Origin: Candidatus Symbiobacter sp.
GTDB lineage: Bacteria > Pseudomonadota > Alphaproteobacteria > Elsterales > Elsteraceae
Reading direction: 5' to 3'
Assembly (NCBI GenBank): GCA_030054015.1
Contig: JASGCR010000012.1
Span: 1 to 16,615, forward strand
DNA: 16,615 nucleotides
Notes under the pieces: generated by a model
Seen by the model: the letters and a program-made list of their open reading frames with translations, nothing else
Told to the model about the DNA's origin: nothing
Databases searched by the model: none
Made by a program: the position numbers and the translations under genes
In this document: positions 1 through 6,597 of the stretch, piece by piece
Layout of the letters: each line of letters starts with the position of its first letter
Position numbering within the stretch: the first letter of the stretch is position 1

Positions 1-30
1 CCCCCCTTCCTAAGCAGGAAGGGGGGGTCA
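1..30. repeat. Right end of a G/C-tract palindromic repeat (family 1), cut by the window start
   Basis: A C-tract, TTCCT, the loop AAGC, AGGAA and a G7 tract form a near-perfect hairpin followed by TCA. The same 30 bases recur at 13749-13778, where they are the right terminal hairpin of a complete family 1 element. This is therefore most likely the right end of another copy whose body lies upstream of the window. Confidence 0.8.
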
Positions 31-42
31 TAAGCGTTTATC

Positions 43-104
43 GACTTAATCAGACCTTCCCTAAGCAGGAAGGGGGGTCAGTACGACTTACTCAGTCCTT
101 CCTA
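43..104. repeat. Two terminal modules with a degenerate G/C-tract hairpin between them
   Basis: Positions 43-65 hold a 23-base module (starts GACTTAATCAGACC, ends CCCTAAG) that recurs identically at 4178-4200. A diverged copy sits at 85-104. Between them, 55-77 forms a short hairpin of CCTTCC and GGAAGG type ending in a G6 tract. This looks like overlapping ends of two repeat elements just upstream of pccB. No separate promoter for pccB could be picked out here. Confidence 0.6.
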
Positions 105-136
105 AAACAAAGCCATCTGATACGGGGAACCAAATA

Positions 137-1663
137 ATGCAAGAAATCCTTGAAAAACTTGAACAAAAACGCGCCGCCGCGCATATGGGCGGCGGGGAAA
201 AACGCATTGCCGCCCAGCATGAGAAAGGCAAACTTTCGGCCCGCGAACGGATCGAGTTGCTGCTTGACGACGGATCGTTTGAAGAATGGGACATGTTTGT
301 CGAACATCGCAGCCATGATTTCGGGATGGGACAACAGCGCATCCCCGGCGATGGCGTGGTCACCGGCCATGGCACCATTAACGGCCAGACCGTTTTTGTC
401 TTTAGCCAAGATTTTACCGTGTTTGGCGGCAGCCTGTCCGAGACCCATGCCGAGAAAATCCTTAAAATCATGGGCCAGGCCTTAAAAGTCGGGGCCCCGG
501 TGATCGGCATCAATGATTCCGGCGGAGCGCGGATCCAAGAAGGCGTGGCATCCCTGGGCGGCTATGCCGAAATCTTCCAGGCCAATGTCTTGGCATCGGG
601 GGTGGTGCCGCAAATCTCGCTGATCATGGGGCCGTGCGCGGGCGGAGCGGTCTATTCCCCCGCTATGACCGATTTTATCTTTATGGTCAAAGATTCGTCC
701 TACATGTTCGTGACCGGCCCCGATGTCGTGAAAACCGTCACCCACGAGACCGTCACCCAAGAAGAATTGGGCGGTGCCGTCACCCACACCACCAAATCCG
801 GCGTGGCCGATTTGGCCTTTGACAATGATGTCGAAGCGATTTTGGCCTTGCGCCGATTCATGGGGTTCATGCCGAGCAGCAACCGCGCCGCGCCGCTGGC
901 GCAACCCTCGCTTGATCCGCATGATCGGGACGAACCCAGCCTCGATAGTTTGGTCCCCGACAACGCCACCAAACCCTATGACATGCACGAATTGATCGAG
1001 AAAATCATCGATGATGGCGATTTCTTTGAATTGCAACCCCAATTTGCCCGCAACATCATTATCGGCTTGGCGCGGATGGGCGGCCAGGTGGTCGGAGTGG
1101 TAGCCAATCAACCGATGATACTGGCCGGATGCTTGGACATTGCCTCATCGACCAAAGCCGCGCGGTTCGTGCGGTTTTGCGATTGTTACAACATTCCGAT
1201 TGTGACCCTGGTCGATGTGCCAGGCTTTTTGCCCGGCACCGCCCAGGAATTTGGCGGCATCATCAAACACGGGGCGAAATTGCTGTTTGCCTATGCCGAG
1301 GCGACGGTGCCAAAATTAACCGTCATCACCCGCAAAGCCTATGGCGGAGCCTATGACGTGATGGCATCGAAACATTTACGCGGCGATGTTAATTACGCCT
1401 GGCCCACCGCCGAGATCGCCGTCATGGGAGCCAAAGGCGCGGTCGAGATCATATTTCGCGGCGGATCAGAAGCCGAATTGGCGGCGCAAACCGCAGAATA
1501 TAAGGATAAATTCACCAACCCGTTCGTTGCCGCCTCACGCGGTTATATTGACGATGTCATCATGCCCCATGCCACGCGGCGGCGGCTGATTCGCGGGTTG
1601 GAGATGTTGCGGGGAAAGGTTTTGGCAAACCCCTGGAAAAAACACGATAACATTCCGTTGTAG
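137..1663 (+). CDS. pccB: Propionyl-CoA carboxylase beta chain (acyl-CoA carboxyltransferase)
   Basis: 508 residues, the usual length for PccB. The family transfers the carboxyl group from carboxybiotin to propionyl-CoA, giving methylmalonyl-CoA in the cytoplasm, as part of an alpha/beta complex with a biotin-carrying PccA. Both halves of the crotonase-like carboxyltransferase fold are present. The N-terminal half has SGGARIQEGV (128-137) and GPCAGGAVYSPAMTDF (165-180), which form the acyl-CoA oxyanion site. The C-terminal half has VDVPGFLPGTAQE (359-371), the HGAK segment (378-381) and RKAYGGAYDVM (399-409), the biotin side. The ATG at 137 has GGGGA eight bases upstream, and the protein starts as in relatives (QEILEKLEQKR). 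No pccA or methylmalonyl-CoA genes are in the window, so the partner lies elsewhere. A related acyl-CoA carboxylase specificity cannot be excluded from sequence alone. Confidence 0.93.
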   Translation: MQEILEKLEQKRAAAHMGGGEKRIAAQHEKGKLSARERIELLLDDGSFEEWDMFVEHRSHDFGMGQQRIPGDGVVTGHGTINGQTVFVFSQDFTVFGGSLSETHAEKILKIMGQALKVGAPVIGINDSGGARIQEGVASLGGYAEIFQANVLASGVVPQISLIMGPCAGGAVYSPAMTDFIFMVKDSSYMFVTGPDVVKTVTHETVTQEELGGAVTHTTKSGVADLAFDNDVEAILALRRFMGFMPSSNRAAPLAQPSLDPHDRDEPSLDSLVPDNATKPYDMHELIEKIIDDGDFFELQPQFARNIIIGLARMGGQVVGVVANQPMILAGCLDIASSTKAARFVRFCDCYNIPIVTLVDVPGFLPGTAQEFGGIIKHGAKLLFAYAEATVPKLTVITRKAYGGAYDVMASKHLRGDVNYAWPTAEIAVMGAKGAVEIIFRGGSEAELAAQTAEYKDKFTNPFVAASRGYIDDVIMPHATRRRLIRGLEMLRGKVLANPWKKHDNIPL

Positions 1664-1714
1664 CGCACCCGCGGGGTGGCCGCACCCACGGGGTGGCCGC
1701 ACCCACGGGGTGGC
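1664..1714. repeat. Three tandem 17-bp repeats directly after pccB
   Basis: Three contiguous 17-base units (1664-1680, 1681-1697, 1698-1714) read CGCACCC(G/A)CGGGGTGGC. Only the first differs, by one base. Each unit contains the small inverted repeat CACCC and GGGTG around a 3-base loop. The array begins on the base after the pccB stop codon. It has no U-tract, so it is not a standard intrinsic terminator. It may affect mRNA 3' ends or be a slippage array. Confidence 0.85.
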
Positions 1715-1748
1715 AATTCGTTTTGTCATCTTATTTGTTGTGAATTGC

Positions 1749-1782
1749 TTGACAAAACTTAACTTGGTGAAGTTTGCAATAT
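1749..1782 (+). promoter_or_regulatory. Candidate promoter and operator of the ParE-type toxin-antitoxin operon
   Basis: TTGACA lies at 1749-1754. An interrupted palindrome at 1755-1775 (AAACTT and AAGTTT arms) begins right after it. A second TTGACA is at 1819-1824, near the start codon. No good -10 box stands at the ideal distance from either, so the exact promoter is uncertain. A palindrome next to a -35 box fits autoregulation, which is usual for type II toxin-antitoxin operons. Confidence 0.4.
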
Positions 1783-1853
1783 TTTGCGGTTGATTCTATT
1801 TTCCAGATGAGTTAGAATTTGACAATCGTTTATTGATGATATTTAGGTGAATC

Positions 1854-2117
1854 ATGTTGCAAACCGTGACATCGTCGCAGTCTAGGGTGACAAAACTGGC
1901 ACCGGTCAATCGGTCGGTTGTTCCCAATATGGGAGACAACGACAAAGCCGTGTTTATTCACCCCGATTCCGATCTCGCCCGCGCCCTGGCGGTCGGGATT
2001 GCCGAACTCGATGCCGGATTGGGGACAGAGATCGAGTCCACGGAATTATCTGAATTTCATGACAAGGTTATGCAACGCGTCCTGGCTCGTAAAGGGTTGA
2101 GCTCTGGCAATGCCTAA
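1854..2117 (+). CDS. Putative antitoxin of the ParE toxin encoded next to it
   Basis: 87 residues. AGGTGA stands at 1845-1850, just ahead of the ATG. The stop codon overlaps the start of the ParE-type toxin by 8 bases (2110-2117), the translationally coupled layout typical of antitoxin-toxin pairs. The C-terminal half (ALAVGIAELDAGLGTEI, then an amphipathic FHDKVMQRVLARKG) resembles the toxin-wrapping tail of ParD-like antitoxins. The N-terminal 30 residues show no clear ribbon-helix-helix strand, which is odd for ParD. An internal ATG at 1928 would give a 62-residue form. The role is inferred mainly from position and the C-terminal pattern. Confidence 0.6.
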   Translation: MLQTVTSSQSRVTKLAPVNRSVVPNMGDNDKAVFIHPDSDLARALAVGIAELDAGLGTEIESTELSEFHDKVMQRVLARKGLSSGNA

Positions 2118-2472
2118 AGTCATTTATGCCCAATCCGCCATAAAAGACCTTGAAGATATTTACGATTATAGCATCGACAGATGGGGTGTCGCATCGGCGA
2201 TGCGTTACAAAGATTTAATAAAAAGGGCGGAAAATCAAATTGCCCAAAACCCTTATCAAATTATTTCCCGCTCCTTATTAAATTACCCAGCGAATTATCG
2301 GTCGTTAAATTTAACTTTGGTCTCACAAGCGGACTTTGCCGTTAAGGTTAAGCATCCCCGTCACGTTATATATTATCGCATAATTAATATAGATACAGTT
2401 GAAATCATAAGAATTTTACACCATCGCATGGATGTAAATTCAGGTTTAGTTAAAAGAACCAATTTGAGTTGA
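2110..2472 (+). CDS. parE: ParE-family toxin of a type II toxin-antitoxin system
   Basis: 120 residues with the RelE/ParE fold pattern. The N-terminus has YAQSAIKDLEDIYDYSIDRWG, with the two helices typical of ParE, followed by the NPYQ turn. The C-terminal strand ends HVIYYRI...TVEIIRILHHRMD, the hallmark of the family. ParE toxins typically poison DNA gyrase. The protein is somewhat longer than the usual ~95-105 residues, with about 10 extra residues after HHRMD. It overlaps the upstream antitoxin-like gene and is A+T-rich relative to pccB, suggesting acquisition. It converges with the minus-strand operon ending at 2520. Confidence 0.85.
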   Translation: MPKVIYAQSAIKDLEDIYDYSIDRWGVASAMRYKDLIKRAENQIAQNPYQIISRSLLNYPANYRSLNLTLVSQADFAVKVKHPRHVIYYRIINIDTVEIIRILHHRMDVNSGLVKRTNLS

Positions 2473-2519
2473 CCGAGCATCCTTCGCGTTTGTAATCTTT
2501 TTTGAAGTTTGGGGTATGT

Positions 2520-2786
2520 TTAATCGTCAGCGTTTAATTGCGCCAAAAATTCTTCAACCGAATGCGAGACCGTGAATTCCCCACGCTCCATTTGCGCAAA
2601 GGATTCCAAGGTAGCGGCATTGGGTACACCCGGCTGACCCGGCAGGTAAATCTGCGCATCACTTTGATCGCACAGGCGGTTAATCGCCTGGGCAATGGTT
2701 TCATTTACCGTTTTGCCAGTGTTTTTGACCAATTCCGCCAGACGAGTCTCGGTTTCCCAGCCAAGTTCGATGGTGAGTGCCGTCAT
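2520..2786 (-). CDS. Ribbon-helix-helix antitoxin-like protein
   Basis: 88 residues. The N-terminus (MTALTIELGWETETRLAEL, then GKTVNETIAQAINRL) has the strand-helix-helix pattern of CopG/ParD DNA-binding domains (about 2-40). The acidic C-terminus (FAQMERGEFTVSHSVEEFLAQL) resembles the toxin-binding tail of RHH antitoxins. It is the last gene of a minus-strand operon, 26 bases after the 53-residue ORF. AGGG precedes the ATG by about 10 bases. No toxin follows it, so it is either an orphan antitoxin or the DNA-binding regulator of the operon. Confidence 0.65.
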   Translation of the reverse strand: MTALTIELGWETETRLAELVKNTGKTVNETIAQAINRLCDQSDAQIYLPGQPGVPNAATLESFAQMERGEFTVSHSVEEFLAQLNADD

Positions 2787-2812
2787 TTTGCCGCCCTATA
2801 TCGCAATTTAAG

Positions 2813-2974
2813 CTATTTGCGCTCTTTGATCATGGCCTCATACTTGCGCAGTGTTTCATCGGAAAGTTTTCCATTTTTTTGCATTCCCTTGGCCAGACGC
2901 AAAAATGCCTGTCTCAGTTCATTTTCGGGCGAAGAATAATCTTCCGTTTCAATTTCAATGGATGGTGTGGACAT
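2813..2974 (-). CDS. Small protein, putative antitoxin to the upstream RelE-type toxin
   Basis: 53 residues read from the minus strand, beginning MSTPSIEIETEDYSSPENEL and ending EAMIKERK. A strong Shine-Dalgarno (GAGGAG) sits seven bases before the ATG. The start codon lies inside the toxin gene (20-base overlap, 2955-2974), so translation is probably coupled. The protein has a disordered acidic N-terminus followed by a charged helical half (LRQAFLRLAKGMQKNG, then SDETLRKYEAMIKERK). I recognise no HTH or RHH domain, though partners of this toxin family are often XRE-type. The antitoxin role is inferred from position only. Confidence 0.6.
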   Translation of the reverse strand: MSTPSIEIETEDYSSPENELRQAFLRLAKGMQKNGKLSDETLRKYEAMIKERK

Positions 2975-3362
2975 GGGCTATCTCCTCGTAATTTAATTCA
3001 CGCAAAACGTCATTTCGCTCGGCATTGGACTGAAAGGCCAAATCTTTGGCAAGCGAGAGATAAAATTCCTTTTCGCTTTTTGAAATTGACACATCCTCAT
3101 TTCGTGCATATCCGAGCATGAAAATCAAAAACTCATTGGGGTCATAGAGTACGACCACGCGATACCCCCCCGATTTCCCGCCCCCTGATCTTGCCAATCG
3201 TTTAATTTGGACTTTAACAGCATCGCCGGGATGAGTCAAATTTTTGCCTTCCAAACCGTTTTTAATTTCCTGGGCGCAGGAGATTAAATCATCATCAGAA
3301 ATACGGTTTTTTTGCGCAAAACGGGTAAAAGCGGGTTCCTTCCAGATTGACATGCCGGACAT
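2955..3362 (-). CDS. RelE-type toxin (RelE_toxin2-like family)
   Basis: 135 residues. The pattern IWKEPAFTRFAQKNRISDDDL..., KVQIKRLARSGGGKSGGYRVVVLYD and FLIFMLGYARNEDVSISKSEKEFYLSLAKDL matches the RelE-like toxins whose hallmark is the basic R-x-GKSGGYR segment and the YAKNE-like strand. RelE-fold toxins are usually ribosome-dependent mRNA endonucleases. The first ATG (3362) directly follows the stop codon of the upstream gene (TAA then ATG). A second in-frame ATG three codons later is an alternative start. The C-terminus extends about 25 residues beyond the usual toxin end and overlaps the 53-residue gene. Confidence 0.75.
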   Translation of the reverse strand: MSGMSIWKEPAFTRFAQKNRISDDDLISCAQEIKNGLEGKNLTHPGDAVKVQIKRLARSGGGKSGGYRVVVLYDPNEFLIFMLGYARNEDVSISKSEKEFYLSLAKDLAFQSNAERNDVLRELNYEEIAHVHTIH

Positions 3363-3881
3363 TTATTGTTTTCCAGACTTCCACAACGCCCGGTCAAGGT
3401 CACGCATTTCGACGTTATGTTTTTGGCAAAATTCTTGACAGGTTTTGCAATATTCAGCCCATAATTCGTTAGAATATTTTGTGTCGCTTCCAATTGAATT
3501 CATGGCGCGGACATCAAAAATCGGATATTTTTCTGGGAAAGCAAAATGCAAAATCACACTGGCCATAGGCCAATTAACGCCATGCAATCCGCGTAAAATT
3601 TGGATTCTTAAATTTTCATTGTGGGTCGCAAATGACGCTTTGGTAAAGTCTTTGATGTCTTCTGCTGAATTCTTATCGACAAGTTGCCAAGTCCTACCGC
3701 CAGACCATTTCCATTTGGCAATATTTATGAGTTCTTCCTTCTCGACAAATTTCCGAGTTACGGCTTTTGGCATTTTTTCAACTAAATAGGATTCAAGTTC
3801 GGTATTTTTTGGTTTTTGTTCATTGTCGTACTCCCTGGCGAGTTGAATTACTTCTTCCTTTGACGCAAACGGAATTTTCAT
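3363..3881 (-). CDS. HhH-GPD-like (DNA glycosylase fold) protein of unknown role
   Basis: 172 residues. The central block KWKWSGGRTWQLVDKN (about 62-77) is followed by LRIQILRGLHGVNWPMASVI, then FPEKYPIFDVRAM. The L-x-G-V-x-x-x-x-A-S segment followed by a conserved Asp is the layout of helix-hairpin-helix-GPD proteins, where that Asp is catalytic in glycosylases. I see no four-Cys Fe-S cluster and no obvious catalytic Lys before the hairpin, so activity is uncertain. AAGGGGGA precedes the ATG at 3881. It is the first gene of the minus-strand operon, and its stop codon touches the toxin start. Fold assignment is moderate and function unknown. Confidence 0.55.
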   Translation of the reverse strand: MKIPFASKEEVIQLAREYDNEQKPKNTELESYLVEKMPKAVTRKFVEKEELINIAKWKWSGGRTWQLVDKNSAEDIKDFTKASFATHNENLRIQILRGLHGVNWPMASVILHFAFPEKYPIFDVRAMNSIGSDTKYSNELWAEYCKTCQEFCQKHNVEMRDLDRALWKSGKQ

Positions 3882-3933
3882 GATTTCCCCCTTTTCAGCA
3901 CTGAGTTTGGCTTTCTATCCCTTCTTTCGAGAA

Positions 3934-3962
3934 ATAATAGTGCATAGGTTGAACAAATGCAA
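3934..3962 (-). promoter_or_regulatory. Candidate sigma70-type promoter for the HhH-GPD/RelE operon
   Basis: On the minus strand, TTGCAT (3957-3962) and TATTAT (3934-3939) are separated by exactly 17 bases. The -10 box lies about 50 bases upstream of the start codon at 3881. The -10 matches consensus at five of six positions; the -35 matches at three. Confidence 0.5.
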
Positions 3963-4003
3963 TGGAAAAACTAATCGCCGCGGGTCTCTTATGGCAATAA
4001 ACT

Positions 4004-4200
4004 GTCTTAATCAGACCTCCTTATGGAACCTCCGAACAAGTCTCAAAACAAAAGAAATGGCATTTGCGAGCGGCGAAGCCGCGAAGCAATCCAGAAAAAT
4101 CCAGCAATTTCAAGATGCTACTGGATTGCTTCGCGGGCGTAAACGCCCGCTCGCAAATGCCACTTTTTTGATTTTGCGACTTAATCAGACCTTCCCTAAG
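4004..4200. repeat. Family 3 cloverleaf repeat with terminal modules
   Basis: The core is a perfect four-way palindrome. Outer stem 4059-4071 pairs with 4149-4161 (13 bp). Arm 1 is 4072-4080 (GGC, GAA loop, GCC). The central stem 4081-4094 pairs with 4121-4134 (14 bp). Arm 2 is 4135-4148 (GGGCG, TAAA, CGCCC). The stems abut with no unpaired junction base. The outer stem continues with mismatches to 4020-4058 and 4162-4200, the shared terminal module. A further module half lies at 4004-4020. T-rich tracts flank the stem on both strands, so it may act as a bidirectional terminator. Confidence 0.9.
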
Positions 4201-4366
4201 AAGAGCGTCATTTCCCACCGCGCTGTCCGTGAATAACGGACAGCGCGGTGGGTAATCCCCCAGGAGTTTTGGGAATAATACTCCTGGGGGATATTCCTTC
4301 TCACATTATCCGTAAACGGATAATGTGGCGGGTAATGACGCTATCTTATGTGACCGCACAAGTCTC
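4201..4366. repeat. Family 2 cloverleaf repeat downstream of glnA
   Basis: The outer stem starts at 4204 (AGCGTCATT) and closes at 4342, with two mismatches. Arm 1 is a 17-bp perfect hairpin, 4214-4230 with 4236-4252. The central stem CCCCCAGGAGT pairs with ACTCCTGGGGG (about 4256-4290). Arm 2 is a 12-bp hairpin, 4302-4313 with 4316-4327. It begins exactly after a terminal module ending at 4200 and is followed at 4345-4366 by a diverged reverse-oriented module, so it appears inserted in the centre of that palindrome. It ends next to the glnA stop codon and may form its 3' end. Confidence 0.85.
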
Positions 4367-4367
4367 A

Positions 4368-5777
4368 TCACACGCTGTAATACATCTCAAACTCGACCGG
4401 ATGGGGAGTGGTTTCAAACCGCATCACTTCCTCCATCTTCAATTCGATATAAGAATCGATCTGGTCGTCGCTGAACACATCGCCGCGTTTCAAAAATGCG
4501 CGGTCGCTGTGCAGATTCTCCAACGCTTCCCGCAAAGAACCGCACACCGTCGGAATCTGTTTCAATTCGGCGGGGGGCAGATCATATAAATTCTTGTCCA
4601 TGGCATCGCCAGGGTGAATTTTATTGATAATCCCGTCAATCCCAGCCATGAGCATAGCCGCACAAGCCAAATACGGATTCGCGCCCGGATCAGGGAAGCG
4701 CACCTCCACCCGCTTGCCATTCGGAGAAGCGGCATAGGGAATGCGACACGAAGCCGAACGATTGCGCGACGAATAAGCCAACAACACCGGCGCCTCGTAC
4801 CCCGGCACCAAACGTTTGTAACTGTTGGTCAACGGATTGGTAAAGCCATTAAGGGCCTTGGCATGTTTAATAATGCCGCCAATGTAAAACAACGCCGCCT
4901 CTGACAAATCCGCATACATATTGCCGGCAAATAAGGGTTTTCCGCCCTTCCAAATCGATTGGTGGACATGCATTCCCGACCCATTGTCCTTAAACACCGG
5001 TTTCGGCATAAAAGTCGCGGTTTTGCCATATTGGTGCGCGACATTATGCACGACATATTTGTATATCTGCATATTGTCGGCGGTTTTGACCAAAGTGGCA
5101 AATTTGATGCCCAATTCATGCTGAGCCGCCGCAACTTCGTGGTGATGTTTTTCAACATCAATGCCCATATCATCCAATACCGTCACCATCTCGGCACGGA
5201 AATCGGTGCCGGAATCGACCGGCGGCACCGGGAAATAGCCGCCTTTGACGGCGGGGCGGTGGCCGGTATTGCCCTCGGCATAAACCTTGCCGTTATTTTG
5301 CGGCAATTCCTCGGAATCGAGGTGAAAAAATGAATCATGCGTGTCGGATTTATAACGCACATCGTCAAACACGAAAAACTCGGCTTCGGGGCCAAAATAA
5401 GCTTTGTCGCCGATTTTGCTGATCTGCACATAGGCCTCGGCGCGTTTGGCGATTGAGCGCGGATCGCGCGAATAAGGTTGCCCCGATGCCGGTTCATGCA
5501 CGTCGCAGAAGATGATCAATTGCGGTTGCGCGGCAAAGGGGTCCATGACGGCGGTGGATAAATCCGGCATCAATGTCATGTCGGATTCATTGATCGCCTT
5601 CCATCCGGCGATGGATGATCCGTCAAACATGACCCCCTCGGTCAACATGTCTTCATCGACGGTTTTGACGTGTTGGGCGGTGTGGTGCCACTTGCCGCGC
5701 GGATCGGTAAAGCGAAAATCGACATAACGCACGTCATTTTCTTTGATGAGTTCAAGGACTTTTTTAATGTCGGACAT
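4368..5777 (-). CDS. glnA: Glutamine synthetase, type I
   Basis: 469 residues, the standard length. It makes glutamine from glutamate, ammonia and ATP in the cytoplasm as a dodecamer. Visible motifs are MFDGSSIAGW (50-59), the metal-binding FGPEAEFFVFD (128-138, Glu131 and Glu133), NGSGMHVHQS (265-274), the ATP-binding KRLVPGYEAP (321-330) and RNRSASCRIP (338-347). The C-terminal adenylylation site NLYDLPP carries Tyr398, the equivalent of E. coli Tyr397, so control by GlnE is expected. CGGAG lies just upstream of the ATG. It follows glnB by 40 bases, which suggests co-transcription. Confidence 0.97.
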   Translation of the reverse strand: MSDIKKVLELIKENDVRYVDFRFTDPRGKWHHTAQHVKTVDEDMLTEGVMFDGSSIAGWKAINESDMTLMPDLSTAVMDPFAAQPQLIIFCDVHEPASGQPYSRDPRSIAKRAEAYVQISKIGDKAYFGPEAEFFVFDDVRYKSDTHDSFFHLDSEELPQNNGKVYAEGNTGHRPAVKGGYFPVPPVDSGTDFRAEMVTVLDDMGIDVEKHHHEVAAAQHELGIKFATLVKTADNMQIYKYVVHNVAHQYGKTATFMPKPVFKDNGSGMHVHQSIWKGGKPLFAGNMYADLSEAALFYIGGIIKHAKALNGFTNPLTNSYKRLVPGYEAPVLLAYSSRNRSASCRIPYAASPNGKRVEVRFPDPGANPYLACAAMLMAGIDGIINKIHPGDAMDKNLYDLPPAELKQIPTVCGSLREALENLHSDRAFLKRGDVFSDDQIDSYIELKMEEVMRFETTPHPVEFEMYYSV

Positions 5778-5817
5778 GGGATTCTCCGTAGGGTTAAACT
5801 AAAAAACAATAGCCAGC

Positions 5818-6159
5818 TTAGATCGCATCGACCCCGCGTTCGCCGGTGCGAATGCGGATGACTTCTTCGATGGTTGAGATAAAAATTTTGCCATCGCCAA
5901 TGCGGCCGGTATGGGCTGCGGTGGTGATCGCCTCGATGGCGCGTTCGACCTGCGATTCTTCGAGTACAATCTCGATTTTTACCTTGGGGAGGAAATCCAC
6001 CACATATTCCGCCCCGCGATAAAGCTCGGTATGGCCTTTTTGCCGGCCAAATCCCTTGGCTTCAATCACGGTTAGCCCTTGCACGCCAATCTCATGCAGG
6101 GCTTCCTTGACTTCGTCCAATTTGAACGGCTTAATGACCGCCTCGATTTTCTTGATCAT
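5818..6159 (-). CDS. glnB: Nitrogen regulatory protein PII
   Basis: 113 residues from the chosen ATG at 6159. PII senses 2-oxoglutarate and the ATP/ADP ratio and steers adenylylation of GlnA and the NtrB/NtrC response. The T-loop YRGAEYVVDFLPK carries Tyr52, the equivalent of the uridylylated Tyr51. The C-terminal segment TGRIGDGKIFIS (85-96) and RTGERG (104-109) are the nucleotide-binding motifs. The start was chosen because relatives begin MKKIEA-IKPFKLDEV. In-frame ATGs at 6171 and 6198 would add 4 or 13 residues, and the ribosome site is weak for each. Directly upstream lies a nested repeat instead of a recognisable sigma54 promoter. Confidence 0.95.
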   Translation of the reverse strand: MIKKIEAVIKPFKLDEVKEALHEIGVQGLTVIEAKGFGRQKGHTELYRGAEYVVDFLPKVKIEIVLEESQVERAIEAITTAAHTGRIGDGKIFISTIEEVIRIRTGERGVDAI

Positions 6160-6195
6160 GATTTTTTCCATGCGCTTGACCGCGAATTCAGTGTT

Positions 6196-6473
6196 CATAA
6201 GAAAGGTCTGAAGAAGCCCCAAAAACAAAAAAAGTGGCATTTGCGAGCGGTTGCATCGCAACCGCGAAGCAATCCCAAAGAGCGTCATTACCCGCCAGAC
6301 TGCAAGCGGATTGCCGCTTGCAGTCTGTGTCGGGTAATCCCCCAGGAGTATTATTCCCAAAACGCCTGGGGGATTCCCCGACTCGCCTTATTCGTTCCAC
6401 GAATAAGGCGGCGGGGAATGACGCTCTTTGGTGTTGCGGTATCATTTTGGGACTTCTTCAGACTCTCCATAAG
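6196..6473. repeat. Composite nested repeat: family 2 inside family 3 inside terminal modules
   Basis: The outermost inverted repeat pairs 6196-6224 with 6443-6473 imperfectly (CATAAG...GAAGAAG and CTTCTTC...CATAAG). Inside the left arm is a half family 3 element: GTGGCATTTGCGAGC (6234-6248), a new arm GGTTGC/GCAACC (6249-6263) and GCGAAGCAATCC (6264-6275). Then comes a complete family 2 cloverleaf: outer stem 6277-6296 with 6410-6429 (one mismatch), arm 1 6297-6326, central stem 6327-6346 with 6365-6384, arm 2 6385-6409. Junction stems again abut. It occupies most of the divergent gap between glnB and the dehydrogenase gene. Confidence 0.9.
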
Positions 6474-6597
6474 ACATACAAACATTGGCAGACCGTAATT
6501 CTCACCCATCTGTAACGATATTTGCCGCGAATTTCTATGATAAAATTTGCACCTGCGATATTTTTTGTCAGACCCCGCTTTTATCGCGTGAAACTGA

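Noticed and set aside
482..1111. Minus-strand 209-codon reading frame opposite pccB
   Set aside because: It is a shadow of pccB in a GC-rich gene; the plus-strand protein has full family motifs.
3880..4236. Plus-strand 118-codon reading frame
   Set aside because: It runs through the promoter of the opposite operon and two palindromic repeats, with no recognisable protein family and no ribosome site.
6160..6360. Long N-terminal extension of GlnB in the same frame
   Set aside because: PII proteins start at MKKIEA; the extension is a translation of repeat sequence.
4020..6473. Insertion sequence or transposon
   Set aside because: No transposase reading frame and no clear target-site duplication; the repeats are short, non-coding and palindromic.
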